Positions 11,640-23,100 of a stretch of 64,000 nucleotides of DNA are shown piece after piece. The notes under the pieces were generated by a model that saw only the letters and a program-made list of their open reading frames with translations, did not search any database and was not told the DNA's origin. The DNA lies in contig CBFFRP010000428.1 in the NCBI GenBank assembly GCA_965644295.1, positions 1 to 64,000 of the forward strand, in the 5' to 3' direction. Made by a program: the position numbers and the translations under genes. Positions within the stretch are counted from its first letter, which is position 1; each line of letters starts with the position of its first letter. The DNA comes from Paraphysomonas bandaiensis. Taxonomy: Eukaryota; Chrysophyceae.

Positions 11640-11773
11640 TAGTTTCTGTGGTTAGTCACATCAACACTGATATCTGGTTGAAATATCAGATGATGGGGAG
11701 TGAGAGGGATGTATTCCTGGTCCTCTGAACCTGGTGATGTAGTCAGCGTTGTTGCCGCTTCCTGTAAGCTCAT
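11640..11773 (-). CDS. Possible small ORF or exon inside the transposon
   Basis: A minus-strand ATG at 11773 opens a frame with ordinary amino-acid composition for about 45 residues (MSLQEAATTLTTSPGSED...). It then runs on through less convincing sequence into the TIR and the microsatellite. It could be an accessory ORF or a first exon of the element. I do not recognise the product, and the 3' boundary is arbitrary. Confidence 0.2.
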
Positions 11774-12189
11774 TGTTTGTATTTTTAGGGGAGATAATCA
11801 TTCAGCTGCTATGTAGACAATAGCGAGTCTTCCATGCGCAGACCTCACTTCATTATTAGTCTCATTTGTAGTGTATTTGCGGATATATATCGGATCTATG
11901 CGATATATGGCTTCATTGTGTTTGTGTCATCTGCGTTGAAGTGTAGGTATTTGAGTGGAAGAGTATATAAGTGTGTTATATTGTCTCTTGTTGCATTCTG
12001 CTGCTTGTTTACATGATTATAGATGCTAGTGCTACACATAACCTTGTTATTATTACTTATTCTCGTTACAATATTTTAAGACTGTGTTTTCACGAATATT
12101 GAAGTCGTCATCTTATGGCATATCAGCATAGATTACCTATTCACCAGCTATACATGTATATACTCAGTGTGTTCATGTTCATGCAACAG

Positions 12190-13480
12190 TTCAAGATCTA
12201 GATATGTGGTATATGTTCTGTGTCTTCGCTCTGTGTGCTTCATACAACATATATAGACCATGTATGTGGTATATGTTCTCTGTATGTGCTTCATACAACA
12301 CATTGAGACCATATATGTGGTATATGATCTGTATGTTCGCTGTGTGTGCTTTACACAGCACACAGAGACTGTATATGTGAAATGTGCTCTGTATATTCAC
12401 TCTGCGTGCTTCATACAACATATATAGACCATGTATGTGGTATATGTTCTCTGTATGTGCTTCATACAACACATTGAGACCATATATGTGGTATATGATC
12501 TGTATGTTCGCTGTGTGTGCTTTACACAGCACACAGAGACTGTATATGTGAAATGTGCTCTGTATATTCACTCTGCGTGCTTCATACAACATATATAGAC
12601 CATGTATGTGGTATATGTTCTCTGTATGTGCTTCATACAACACATTGAGACCATATATGTGGTATATGATCTGTATGTTCGCTGTGTGTGCTTTACACAG
12701 CACACAGAGACTGTCTGTATATTCACTCTGCGTGTTGCATACAACACGCAAGAACTATATATGTGGTATATGATCTGTATGTTCGCTGTGTGTGCTTTAC
12801 ACAGCACACAGAGACTGTCTGTATATTCACTCTGCGTGTTTCATACAACACGCAAGAACTATATATGTGGTATATGATCTGTATGTTCGCTGTGTGTGCT
12901 TTACACAGCACACAGTGACTGTCTGTATATTCACTCTGCGTGCTTCATACAACACGCAAGAACTATATATGTGGAATATGATGTAAATATATTACACTGT
13001 GCTCTTCATGCAACATACAGGGACTATGTATGTGTTATATGGTGCGTAGTATCACACTTTACCCCTCATACAACACGCAAAGACTATATATGTGGTATAT
13101 GATATATGCGTTCACTCTGTGCGCACCATGCGACACGCAGGGACTATATAAGTATTGTATGATGTATGTATTATGTATTCACTATGTGCTCTTCATGCAA
13201 TACACAAGGACTATTTAAGTGCTATATGATGTGCATTTTTGAACTCTGTGCTACATATAACACAGAGAGATATTGAAGTGTTTTTTTAGTGATCTGTATG
13301 TTTACTATGTGCGCTTCGTACAGTACACAAGCACTCAATGTATGGTATATGGCGTGTAGTTTCGCTCTCTATGCTTCGTATAGTAGCCAGCGATTATATC
13401 AGTGTTATATGATGTATGTGTTTACTCTCTATGCTTCGTATATAGTATATAGCACATAGGGACTATGTAGGTAGTAGGCG
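12190..13480. repeat. Higher-order tandem repeat of hairpin-bearing units
   Basis: Units of about 52-57 bp alternate short palindromes such as GTGTGTGCTTTACACAGCACAC and GCGTGCTTCATACAACACGC with the linker ATATGTGGTATATG. In 12257-12700 three units form a 171-bp super-unit: the same word recurs at 12257, 12428 and 12599. In 12711-12985 the super-unit is two units, 104 bp. From about 13000 to 13480 the units diverge. The block lies between the transposase stop and the left TIR. Open frames through it on both strands are by-products of the repeat. Confidence 0.9.
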
Positions 13481-13814
13481 CAGCACTTTGCAGTTATATA
13501 TAGCACTGGGTTTATATGTTTACTCTGTAAACTCCGTCGAGTAGAATTTTAATAACAGTGGAAAATGACATTAAATTGTCATATTTTATTGTGTAGTATT
13601 AGTACTTAGAGTGCTACTGCCAACTGTACATGATGGGATAGGAAGCCAGAATAGTACAATAATAAAGTACTTATGTAAATAGTAAACCTTTAAAGCAAAA
13701 AATACGTTATCTATTAAAAACTAAAAACAAGCGTGCACTGTGGATTACAGTGTTCAAATTAAAAAATCAGCAACATCAAACTTAACCATTCGCTATGCTA
13801 CCTACAACCATATG

Positions 13815-15803
13815 CTACGCTACTTCCATCGCCCCATTGTCATCAAGTGTTCTTAGGGCCTCGATTGCTTTATCAAGTCTGTACTGACGCCTCTCGGCGA
13901 TGGACATTCCTCGTAACAATACTTTTTCTTCGTCTCTCTTTTCTTTGGCCTCAGCCTTGGCAGCCAGCCTATCCAAGCTAGCTTGGCGTTTCTTCGCGTC
14001 AGCTTGCATCTTCGCTTCCGCTCTTGCTTGTGAAGCAAGCCCCCTTTCCACGGCTGCCTGAGCATCGCGCAGCCGCTTTGCTGCAGCCTCCTTCTGAGCT
14101 TCAGCACGCCTTGCAGCTGCCATGACTGGAGCATCACGAATTTGCTGCCGGTGAGCTGCATTGTCTGCAATTATGCAGTCACCATTTAAGACACATGCTC
14201 TTCGGCGATGAATAACAAGCTCTTCCGACGGCAATTGGCCTTCCGCATTGTAGGATACAATGCCTGCGTCATCCATCTCTGCTTCTGTGATTTGATGGCG
14301 CTCCAACATTATCGGTACAAAATGTGGGACAGCATCTTTCATTATTGTCTTTTGAGCTGGAGAGATCCAGCCTCTACAAGCAGACATAATCTTATAAAAG
14401 TTTATATTGCCTCCTTGCTGTCCGAATTTCTTATACCCATTTACCACAATTTTTTCGTTGATGACACTATGAGCCGCGAAGATAAGTTGCAACATCGACT
14501 TGATAGCAAGGGATTTGAGTTCGGAAGAAAATCCGGTCCTTGTTCCTAACACCTCCTTCAGACGCATTCTTAAGATCGGGTTTTCATAATCTTCATATTC
14601 TGCATATTTCAACACTTTTTTTTCAGATTTGAACTCATCTGATATATCTGAAGACTGGGTAACCCCTGAACACGATCTAGGCGTCTTACCCAAAACAACT
14701 TTTGCCATTTGGAAAAGCGAAGCGGTAGCAGCATCTAATAAGACCCGTATCTGACAAGGTTCTCCGTCTAAAGAACAAAATGCATGCATATCCGTTCCAT
14801 TGGAAAACTGTGTATTAACGGTTATAGGAAATAAAACACTACAGCACAAATGTACTACCTTCCCGAAATTTCCCAAGGCTGCTCTAATTGATTCAATGAA
14901 AGGAAGAACAACAGTACTTATATACCACCTGTAGTAAGTATCGTTGCATGCTCTGGTACGTGTAAATGCAATGTACCCATAAGATCCTACACAATTTGTG
15001 TTTCCAAGACCTTCCACTCTATACACATCGCAGTCGTTCTCAGCCATTGTATTATCCGCTATAATATAAACTGGGGGAGCAACCTGCCCTGCAGAGTTAT
15101 GAAGAAAATATTTTTTGATGTACATTCCTAGTCGAGAACCCACTCTTGAAGGTGGGGCCTTGTTCCAGTCATCCCTAGGGACGATACCAATATGCACTTT
15201 TAATCTGTTGTGCTCATCGTTGCCACAAGAAAACGTTGTTGCATCCCAATTGAGAACAAGCTCGGCCACAATATCAGAACAATACGTAAAGAGCAATACA
15301 GCCCAAGTGAAAAAATTTCTAGCGTCTTTTTCTTCTCGCTCTCTGGCAACAGTGGTGATCTGGGGGACTCTCTGTTTATGGCTCGCTTCCATTTTATACT
15401 TGAAGAAAGACGATTCACTTACTTCCATATCCTCCCCCTCAGGAATAATCCCACGCCTAACAGCTGTAGCAGTTGCTTCGCTTTTAAAAATCTTTCTGAG
15501 TTCTGGTACGTTATGATTTCCATCACTAACACAAGCACGAAACTGTACTTTCGACATGTCGTCTAAGCAAGTAGGTCTCGTGGACGAGCTACTGAATATA
15601 GGGCGCTCAGCACGTACTTTCGACCTCCATTTCTGAAACCGCTTTCTACTCAGAGAGGGAAACTCTCTGGCCATGTCACTGGGCTCCAAGTGGTTGGATT
15701 CCATGTAGTGGACAATTGAACATATTTCATCTCGGTCGAAACAGTGACCGCTGTAGTCTCTATTGTGTCGCAATGGCAAAACAACATCTGCAGGAGTTTG
15801 CAT
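13815..15803 (-). CDS. DDE-like transposase of the 4.5-kb element
   Basis: This is one uninterrupted frame with ATG at 15803, giving 662 aa. The N-terminal 80 residues are basic with a helix-turn-helix-like stretch (SLSRKRFQKWRSKVRAE). The centre has three spaced acidic sites typical of RNase H-fold transposases: LNWDATTF (about residue 185), YIIADNTMAE (about 245) and SLDGEPCQI (about 345). After a charged middle region the last 120 residues form an Ala/Lys/Glu-rich coiled coil ending in IEALRTLDDNGAMEVA. Matching TIRs and a target duplication around it support a transposase role. The assignment of the three acids is my reading, not an alignment. The intact frame suggests recent activity. 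Confidence 0.7.
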   Translation of the reverse strand: MQTPADVVLPLRHNRDYSGHCFDRDEICSIVHYMESNHLEPSDMAREFPSLSRKRFQKWRSKVRAERPIFSSSSTRPTCLDDMSKVQFRACVSDGNHNVPELRKIFKSEATATAVRRGIIPEGEDMEVSESSFFKYKMEASHKQRVPQITTVAREREEKDARNFFTWAVLLFTYCSDIVAELVLNWDATTFSCGNDEHNRLKVHIGIVPRDDWNKAPPSRVGSRLGMYIKKYFLHNSAGQVAPPVYIIADNTMAENDCDVYRVEGLGNTNCVGSYGYIAFTRTRACNDTYYRWYISTVVLPFIESIRAALGNFGKVVHLCCSVLFPITVNTQFSNGTDMHAFCSLDGEPCQIRVLLDAATASLFQMAKVVLGKTPRSCSGVTQSSDISDEFKSEKKVLKYAEYEDYENPILRMRLKEVLGTRTGFSSELKSLAIKSMLQLIFAAHSVINEKIVVNGYKKFGQQGGNINFYKIMSACRGWISPAQKTIMKDAVPHFVPIMLERHQITEAEMDDAGIVSYNAEGQLPSEELVIHRRRACVLNGDCIIADNAAHRQQIRDAPVMAAARRAEAQKEAAAKRLRDAQAAVERGLASQARAEAKMQADAKKRQASLDRLAAKAEAKEKRDEEKVLLRGMSIAERRQYRLDKAIEALRTLDDNGAMEVA

Positions 15804-15908
15804 CACGTAAGATACTGTATCTGTTTAGGAAGATACTTTAAGATATTAAATGAACACATACATATATGAAAACCCATTCCAATGCCCCCCGGAATCTGAT
15901 GGCACTTC

Positions 15909-15968
15909 AAAAACAGACTAAAAAATGGCACCTCAAAAAACAGCGGCACCGGAAAACGGAGCGAGTGG
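15909..15968 (-). repeat. Right TIR of the 4.5-kb transposon
   Basis: This arm is the inverted copy of 11465-11524 and is followed directly by the TACA duplication. Confidence 0.9.
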
Positions 15969-16037
15969 TACAGCTGGTTAGTTCATAGGGATAGTTATGT
16001 TATGGTCTGGTGTTGGTAGTGGTCACACATACATAAC

Positions 16038-19000
16038 ATGCAAGACGTAACATTCAGGGATCTAGTTCTTGTGGGTGGAGGACATGCTCATGTTCACGTT
16101 CTCAAGATGATGGGCATGAGTCCTCTCTCAGGCATTCGAGTGACTCTCATCAGCAGAGATGTGGACACTCCTTATTCGGGCATGCTTCCAGGTACGCCCT
16201 CTGCGCCCTCTCACGCACCTCTAACCATTTCAGGGCAGGGTATGTAGCGGGCCACTATACGCGAGAGGAGTGTCATCTTGATCTGCGGCAGATATGCAGC
16301 TTTGCGTCTATTCGCTTTATCGGTGCGGAGGTGTGCGGCATCGACCCGATACGTAAACGCATCACATTCACCGGAGAGCGACCTCCTCTATCATACGATA
16401 TAATATCTATTAATATTGGTATTACTCCAACCATTGATCCGACTGGTTGGACAAGTCTACCCGATTCAAATATCACTCCTGTGAAACCTATTGACGGGTT
16501 TGCTCGTCGGTGGATGCATATTGTTAACCGCGCGAGAGAATCAGCTGGCAAAATTCTGAGAGTGGTAGTGGTTGGTGGGGGTGCAGGAGGCTGTGAACTT
16601 TGCCTTGCAATGCATAAGCGGTTCACGGATGAGTTCAGTGATGTTGGGAGAGATATTTCTGAACTTGAATTAACTTTAGTCAATAGAGGACCAGATATTA
16701 TGGCTTCTCATAACAGGTATATTTGTTCTCTTTAGCATCATGCATATAAGAATCCTGTGAATTATCTGTTTTAAGGAGAATGTATCTTATCCTTTTTGTA
16801 GTATCTCTACTATTTTGGTGTAGCATATGGTTTTTGTTTCGATAAATGCGTAAATTGGGAAGAAGTGTTAGAATTGTTCTGATAAGTTACTGCACACAGG
16901 AATGTACGTCAAATAGTAAAGCGTATTCTTGAGGAAAAGGGAGTGAAAGTCTTGACTGGTGTGGAGGTGACCAAAACCTCTGTGAATGAATCTAAATCTT
17001 GCAGCGTCCTCCTATGCAGGGACGGATCGGAGATTGTGTATGATGAGGTCATATGGTGCACACAGGTTGGTTGTTACAAGTATTAGCTATCGCATTCTAT
17101 TTGCTCTTGTCGCCTCTATATTGTAGCATTTTGTTCTCGACCGTTGACTCTTCATATTGCGTAAATGTTCTGTGACTGTTATCTGCAGGCAGCCCCACAG
17201 AAATGGCTTCGAAATACAGGCTTGTCGCTTGATTCTGAGGGTTTCATTTGCGTGAAAACTACAATGGAGAGCACTAATATGCCTGATGTCTTCGCCGCAG
17301 GGGATGTATGCACTATAGTGGGACACCCTCGACCCAAAGCTGGCGTCTTTGCTGTTCGGTGAGTCCCAATATTTATGGTGGATGTCTCTTGCTCTGTGCA
17401 TTCCATATTTTTTGTGTATGGATTGTGATTATATCAGACGTATTTAATACTAACGTTATTGCATCAGCGCGGGACCCCCACTCGTTGCCAACTTACGCCG
17501 CCGTCTATTAAACGAGAGTCCACTGGAGGAATATATACCGCAGGAGCAATTTCTTGGGATTATTGGGACAGGAGATCCCTACGCCATTGCCTCCCGGTGT
17601 GTGTTGCACTGTCTTCTACGTCAATATATGTGGAAGTTATGTGAGACTGTAAATGTGATATCTGAATGACAGTGGACCATTGGCTTTAGAAGGTGAATAT
17701 CTGTGGACTCTAAAGGATCATATCGATAGAACTTGGATGGGAAATTACACCGCCCTTAAGAAAATGGATATGAGCAGTAAGGTATTAATGCCGAGACAAA
17801 TATGTTATACACAACGAAACATTAAGACGGACAATATAATTTATAATTCTGTTCTGAAGTGTGGACCGACAAAACGTTTAGTTCTCACCTGATGATGTCG
17901 TGTAGTCATCATCTGAGACAAATGCTCCTACAGACGAGTCCATAGCCGAAGCAATTGGTCAAGAAGCTATTGACCTTCTTCTCCACTCGAAAATGCGGTA
18001 AGTGCATGTGGATATCTATATTGGGTTCTATGGTGGGTATAACTACCCATGACATATTATTGTTTCTATTTTTATACCTTACGTGTATAGGTGTGGTGGT
18101 TGTGGGTCTAAAGTTGGAGCTCAAGTGTTAGACCGAGCACTGAAGCGCATCAAAAAGCTTGTTCCTTCAAGATCAGAGGTGGTAGCGGGACTGGGGGTCA
18201 CTCAAGGTAACATTTTCAATCATTACATTTCCTGTGTTGGTATATTGTATACAGATGTATTGATGATTGCAGAGTGTATTAGCAACGTCTGAACATCTGA
18301 CATCTGAATATTTGTGCAGGAGATGACGCTGCCTTGGTGCGACCGCCTGTTTCCACTCCTGGGAAACAAATGTTACTGGTGCATACAATTGATTATTTCC
18401 GGTCGTTTATTAGCGACCCGTATGTTTTTGGGAGAGTAGCAGCAATTCATGCTCTATCTGGTATGCTTGTTGTCCATGCGGTGATTAGTTTGTGACGCAT
18501 GCATCAGACTTGCATGCTATGAACGCGGATCCGGTATCAGCACTCGCCCTTTGTGTTTTACCCTATGGACCCGAACCAAAGGTGTGTTCAACCTTCGATT
18601 GTTTTATGTTTAGTTATTTTTTGCCTATTGTCATTATCAGGTAGAGGACAATCTCGTACAGATGCTAGCCGGAATGTGTTCCATGCTTCAGGAGGAGAAC
18701 TGCGCTCTGATCGGTGGACACACGTCCGAGGGAACTGATGCCGCATTGGGCTTATCAGTGAACGGGACAGTTGTGGAGGGTGGGGAACTACGCAAGGGCC
18801 CCCCAATGCACGGCGATGTGCTCATTCTTACTAAAAGGGTGGGCACAGGTGCACTTATGGCGGCCGATATGAGAGCACTTGCGAAAGGTAGATGGGTAGA
18901 AAAGGCTTTGGAAAGCATGCAAATATCTAACAGAAAGGCTGCGCAAATTTTACAGGAGCATGGGTGCAGTGGGTAAGAAATGTGTGGACCAGTAAGAACT

Positions 19001-19745
19001 GCTCCTTGTAGTCCCAGTGTATTTCTTATGTACATGTTGTGACTTTAGTAGCTGGAAGTGTTTATGTTTAGTATAATGACAAGACGTTGCATTTTCAGGT
19101 GCACTGACGTCACTGGGTTCGGAGTCATGGGCCACCTCCTAGAGATGATGAAGCACAACAAGCTTTCTAGTTTATCTACCGAAGAAGACGACGACGGAGA
19201 CGTGTGCCATTTGCCCAATGGGGCCACTTCTGAAGACGAAGCTCTAATGGTTACCCTCCACCTACCGGACGTCCCTGTTCTAGAAGGGGCCAAAGAATGT
19301 GTTGAGATCGGTGTTATGTCATCTCTTCAGCCTCAGGTAAATCACCTTATCGCACGAGTTGAATATTCCGGATCACGATTTTGTGTGTCTATATCTAACA
19401 TATGTATTATCAGAATGTCCGATGCGCACGTGCTGTAACAAATGCGAATATTGCACGTGGGAATCCGGTTTATCCGCTTTTGTTTGATCCACAGGTAGGG
19501 AATAATGTGCTTATGATGTTTGTATGTGATATCACTCCCGTATTTCGTGTGTGATGTACCTAACTTTCTGTACTGCACAGACGTCGGGTGGGCTGCTGGC
19601 ATCCATTTCAGCTGATAAAGCGGAGGCTGTTGTGCGATCTCTGAAGGGGGCTGGGTACAATGCTACTTCCGTGATTGGAACGTTTACAAAGTGTCAAGGA
19701 CTTAGTCCCGCGGTCGAACTGTGTACAACTTCATTGACAACTTAG
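16038..19745 (+). CDS. Selenide, water dikinase fused to an NADH-dehydrogenase-like domain
   Basis: Fourteen exons: 16038-16191, 16239-16716, 16900-17065, 17189-17358, 17468-17596, 17673-17781, 17906-17997, 18091-18206, 18320-18460, 18508-18581, 18641-18972, 19099-19336, 19414-19494 and 19581-19745. Every join keeps frame; total 814 aa. Residues 1-400 are a pyridine-nucleotide-disulfide oxidoreductase-like flavoprotein: FAD-binding [14 protein letters not shown], second Rossmann motif [12 protein letters not shown], and FAAGDVCTI. Residues 430-814 are SelD, which makes selenophosphate from selenide and [13 protein letters not shown] with Cys437 and Lys440 at the active-site positions, [37 protein letters not shown] and TSGGLLASI. 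The catalytic residue is a TGT cysteine, not selenocysteine. Such fusions are known in bacteria and some protists; the introns show this copy is nuclear. The oxidoreductase half may handle selenium redox, but this is unproven. Confidence 0.95.
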
Positions 19746-19926
19746 TATCGTTACTGATCATTGCAATAATGATTCTTTCATATAAGTCATAATATATAAA
19801 ATAAGTCGCATTTTAACTGATTTAAAATTTTGTTGTACTGAAACAGTACTCCTTATTGTTTTTTCCCCATTTTGTCCCAAAAAAGTGTTTTGTTGCCGAT
19901 ATAGAAGATCAGTCGCTTCTTTCCCT

Positions 19927-20182
19927 ATTGGGAGTCATTGATTCACGTGTATCCCTTAACGCGTGAATACAACACACGTATACAATGAAATACAAAATAG
20001 ACTGAATAATTACCAAACTATACATGATACGCGACTGTACAAGATACGCACATGTGTGGTGCTAACGCCCTGCTCAAACGTGTCTTGCTATTATACTATT
20101 AGGCCTTATCGTTCAATCTTTATCTCTAATAATATCAAGTATATCCTTACTAAATATCAAGATTAACCTTAAATCTTATTTT
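19927..20182 (+). repeat. 5' LTR of the 19.9-26.0 kb copia element
   Basis: The LTR starts ATTGGGAGTC and ends CTTATTTT. Its boundaries are set by comparison with the 3' LTR and by the TCCCT duplication. Confidence 0.9.
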
Positions 20183-20190
20183 GGCAGCGG

Positions 20191-23100
20191 ATGAGTTGTA
20201 AGACTAACAGTTACGATAACTCCGACTCCGACTCATCGGACAAGAGGAAGGATTCCATGCCACCCTTCGACGCCAAGAACTTCCCAAAATGGCAGAAGAA
20301 AAGTAGAGCCTGGTTCTTTCGTAAGCCTAAAATAGTATACATCCTAAGAAACGATGCGCCAGAGGAGCCTATATACGTCAAGAGGAAGAAACAGAAGAGG
20401 ACTACCTATACAGGAAAAACGCCTACGACGAAAATATGCAGTATTTCGAGGAGGGCAACAATTACCTATGGTCACTGCTATCCAGCGCGGTGATTGGCCA
20501 AAACGAGGAAGCAGAGGGTATTATCGAAACAGTCCCTGAAGGAGATGGAAAAAGGGCATGGTCAGAGATTGAAAAGCATTTCAAAGACAAGACCTCAAAT
20601 GATACGATAACCAACCTCATTGGCCAACTGCAATCAATCAAAATCAAGCAAGCTCAAACAATCAATCAATTCCTGGACGAAGTCGAAAAATTGCGATTAA
20701 AGCTCGCTACACACGGCCACAAAGTCTCTGAACAAGACCTCATTTCAAGAATACGACAAGGGATGGTCTCAAATGAGAACCAGACCTATAAGGACCTGGC
20801 TATCAACCTCCAAATGAACCCAATTGATGATTATAAAACGCTGATAAGAAGATTAAAAGAGCATTTGAGCATTCCACTGTAGGCTCCCTACTATCACAAA
20901 ATATGGAAACTAAACGGGATAGCGCAAACTACAGCTCAACAGGCAAACAGCCGTTTAACCCCCGTCTATCGAAAAAGCAAAAGCACAACAGGCAGCGAAA
21001 TCCAACAAAACACAAGAAATTCAACAAGTCCAGCAGAGCTACAAGTGCAATGGATCCAACCACATTGCAGCAGAGTGCAAGCACTCGTGGGAACATATAC
21101 AACAGATGCAGAAGTCCACAAACAAACGAAACGACGACCAAAGAGGGAAAGGGCATCACTCCAAGAACACATCATCAAAATACCCTAGAAACAGTCATCG
21201 GGATTTGAACTTAAGACTGGAAGACTATGACGATGAGGGGCCAAACGATGACAATGACTACAGTGCATTCTCTGGGATGATCACAGACAATCACGTCCTA
21301 CATACGGAACACGAGAAGCAGGACTTCGGCATTCTAGACTCTGGCTGCACAATATCAATTACAGCAGCACGAAGCTTACTCTCCGAATTCAATTATGACC
21401 AAACCACCATCTACACCGCCAAATCAGGATCAGAAATGCAGGCATTGGGATACGGCAAGCTTGGACTGATCAGAAAAAGTGCAAGTTAGTTCCAGATGCG
21501 TCGAAGACTTTAATTTCTATCAGCCAGTTGACAACAGACACCGACTGCAACATAGTATTCGGACAAAACGAGGCACGCATATACCACGATGGAATTTTGT
21601 TAACCACAGCCAGGAAACAAACGGTCTATACGAGGTTAAAGTATCCGGTTTAGGTTACATCCAAAAGACCAGTGCAACTTGGCATCTACACCCAGCGGTT
21701 CCTCGATTTCCCTGGCACATCGAAGGTTGACCCACGCATCCATTGGCTTAATTCAAAAAGCACTAAAGTTGAATCTTGTAAAAGGAATCACTATTTCAAA
21801 ATCCGACCTGAGCTCGCCACAGCTACCAGAAGGCCTTTGTGATGGCTGCGCACAAGGCAAGGCTCACAGGAGGAAACATAGGCGCGAGACAAGGCAAATG
21901 ATACCGACAAAAACCAGAAGATCGCAGCAGGAGCTTTTGGAAGACTTATAGCAGTTGATTTTACTGGACCATTTTCACCTCTAGCAATAGTCACAGGAAA
22001 CACCGTAGTCTTTGGAGCTACCGATGCAGCTTCAAGATACAGTTGGACATTCTATGGAAAACACAGAACCGAGGATTTTGTCATTGAGTGCATTCAGAAA
22101 ATTGTGGATTATCTGCATTCGAAAGGCAAACGGCAAATACACTATCATGCTGATGGTGGCCGTGAGCTAGTATCACATCGTGTACTGAACTTGCTGAGAA
22201 AATTAGGATCAACCTGGACCTTCAACGCCCCATACACGCCTGAAGACAATTCCATTCAAGAACGACCATGGCGCACGACCAAGGAAAGAACGCTTGCATC
22301 CATTTGCAACTCAGGCCTACCACACCCAACTTCTGGGAACAGGCCATGTCCACCGTCACGCATATGAAAAATCGCCTGCCATGCGCCACCGCAAAGGGAT
22401 TCATATCACCGTATTATCAGTTCATCCACGACGAGGCCCCCGATTTATCTTACGCCAGGATTTGGGGCTGCAAATGCCATACATAGACAAGTCTCAGAGA
22501 AGAAACGATTGGTCTCCACACAGCCATATTGGGTACTTCATGGGTTACCGAGAGGATGGACCAGGGGGTACGTCATATATGTACCTTCACTCAAGGACTT
22601 TGTAATCTCAAGTCACGTCTTTTTCAATGAGTGCATCCCCGACGTCAAAGAAAACTACTATGCTGAAATCAATCAGATCTTTATATATATATATACTATG
22701 CTGAAATCGAATCATCACTGAGAGAAGAAAATTCAGAAAATCGAACAGCCGAGTGCTTCAAATACCTTGTTGGAATGACCCACACAGATCCACAGGATGG
22801 CCTTCAATACATCACGACAAGAATCACAGTCATCAAAGGTCACGTGGCTGCTTACAGAGGATTGGCCCCACGAGAAAATGAAGGGCGGGTCATCGAGTTA
22901 AATGACCCAATAATACACGCTGCGGACATCGAAAGGTACACCGCCGAGCACTTTAGTTATCAGAACGCGGTATCACCCCCGCAAGAGAAACCAGGATGCC
23001 CCGTGGAAGGAACAGCTCCAGGGAGGAGCAGTTCAACCGATAGCCGTCATGACGCCACACGGGGCGGGAGTCACAGCCATTTGAGAGGACCCTACTCAAA

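Larger units (their letters stand above)
11465..15968 (-). mobile_element. 4.5-kb DNA transposon, 60-bp TIRs, TACA target duplication
   Basis: The element is bounded by 60-bp inverted repeats beginning CCACTCGCTCCGTTTTCCGG. I count three mismatches between the arms. It is flanked by the direct repeat TACA (11461-11464 and 15969-15972). Inside are a 663-codon DDE-like ORF on the minus strand at the right and a hairpin-rich tandem repeat block at 12.19-13.5 kb. The right end also has two subterminal direct repeats (ATGGCAC[T/C]TCAAAAA...CAG at 15899 and 15925). The 4-bp target duplication rules out hAT (8 bp), Tc1/mariner (TA) and Mutator (about 9 bp). Sola-type elements also make 4-bp duplications, but I see no clear Sola signature, so the superfamily is left open. 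Confidence 0.88.

Noticed and set aside
11081-11773. Long open frames of repeated YVCM or HTYI residues (also at 27.6-28.8 and 60.9-61.7 kb)
   Set aside because: A tetranucleotide array has no stop codon in several frames, so these are artefacts of the microsatellites, not genes.
12148-13218. Overlapping frames of repeated CVLCKAHTANIQIIYHIYG-type peptides on both strands
   Set aside because: They follow the period of the tandem repeat in all frames and on both strands, with no sign of codon constraint.
18092-18103. Possible selenocysteine in the SelD active site
   Set aside because: The codons at both candidate positions are TGT (Cys); no in-frame TGA is present there.
16038-19745. Bacterial contamination as the source of the SelD fusion
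   Set aside because: The gene has 13 frame-consistent spliceosomal introns and sits among other eukaryotic genes.
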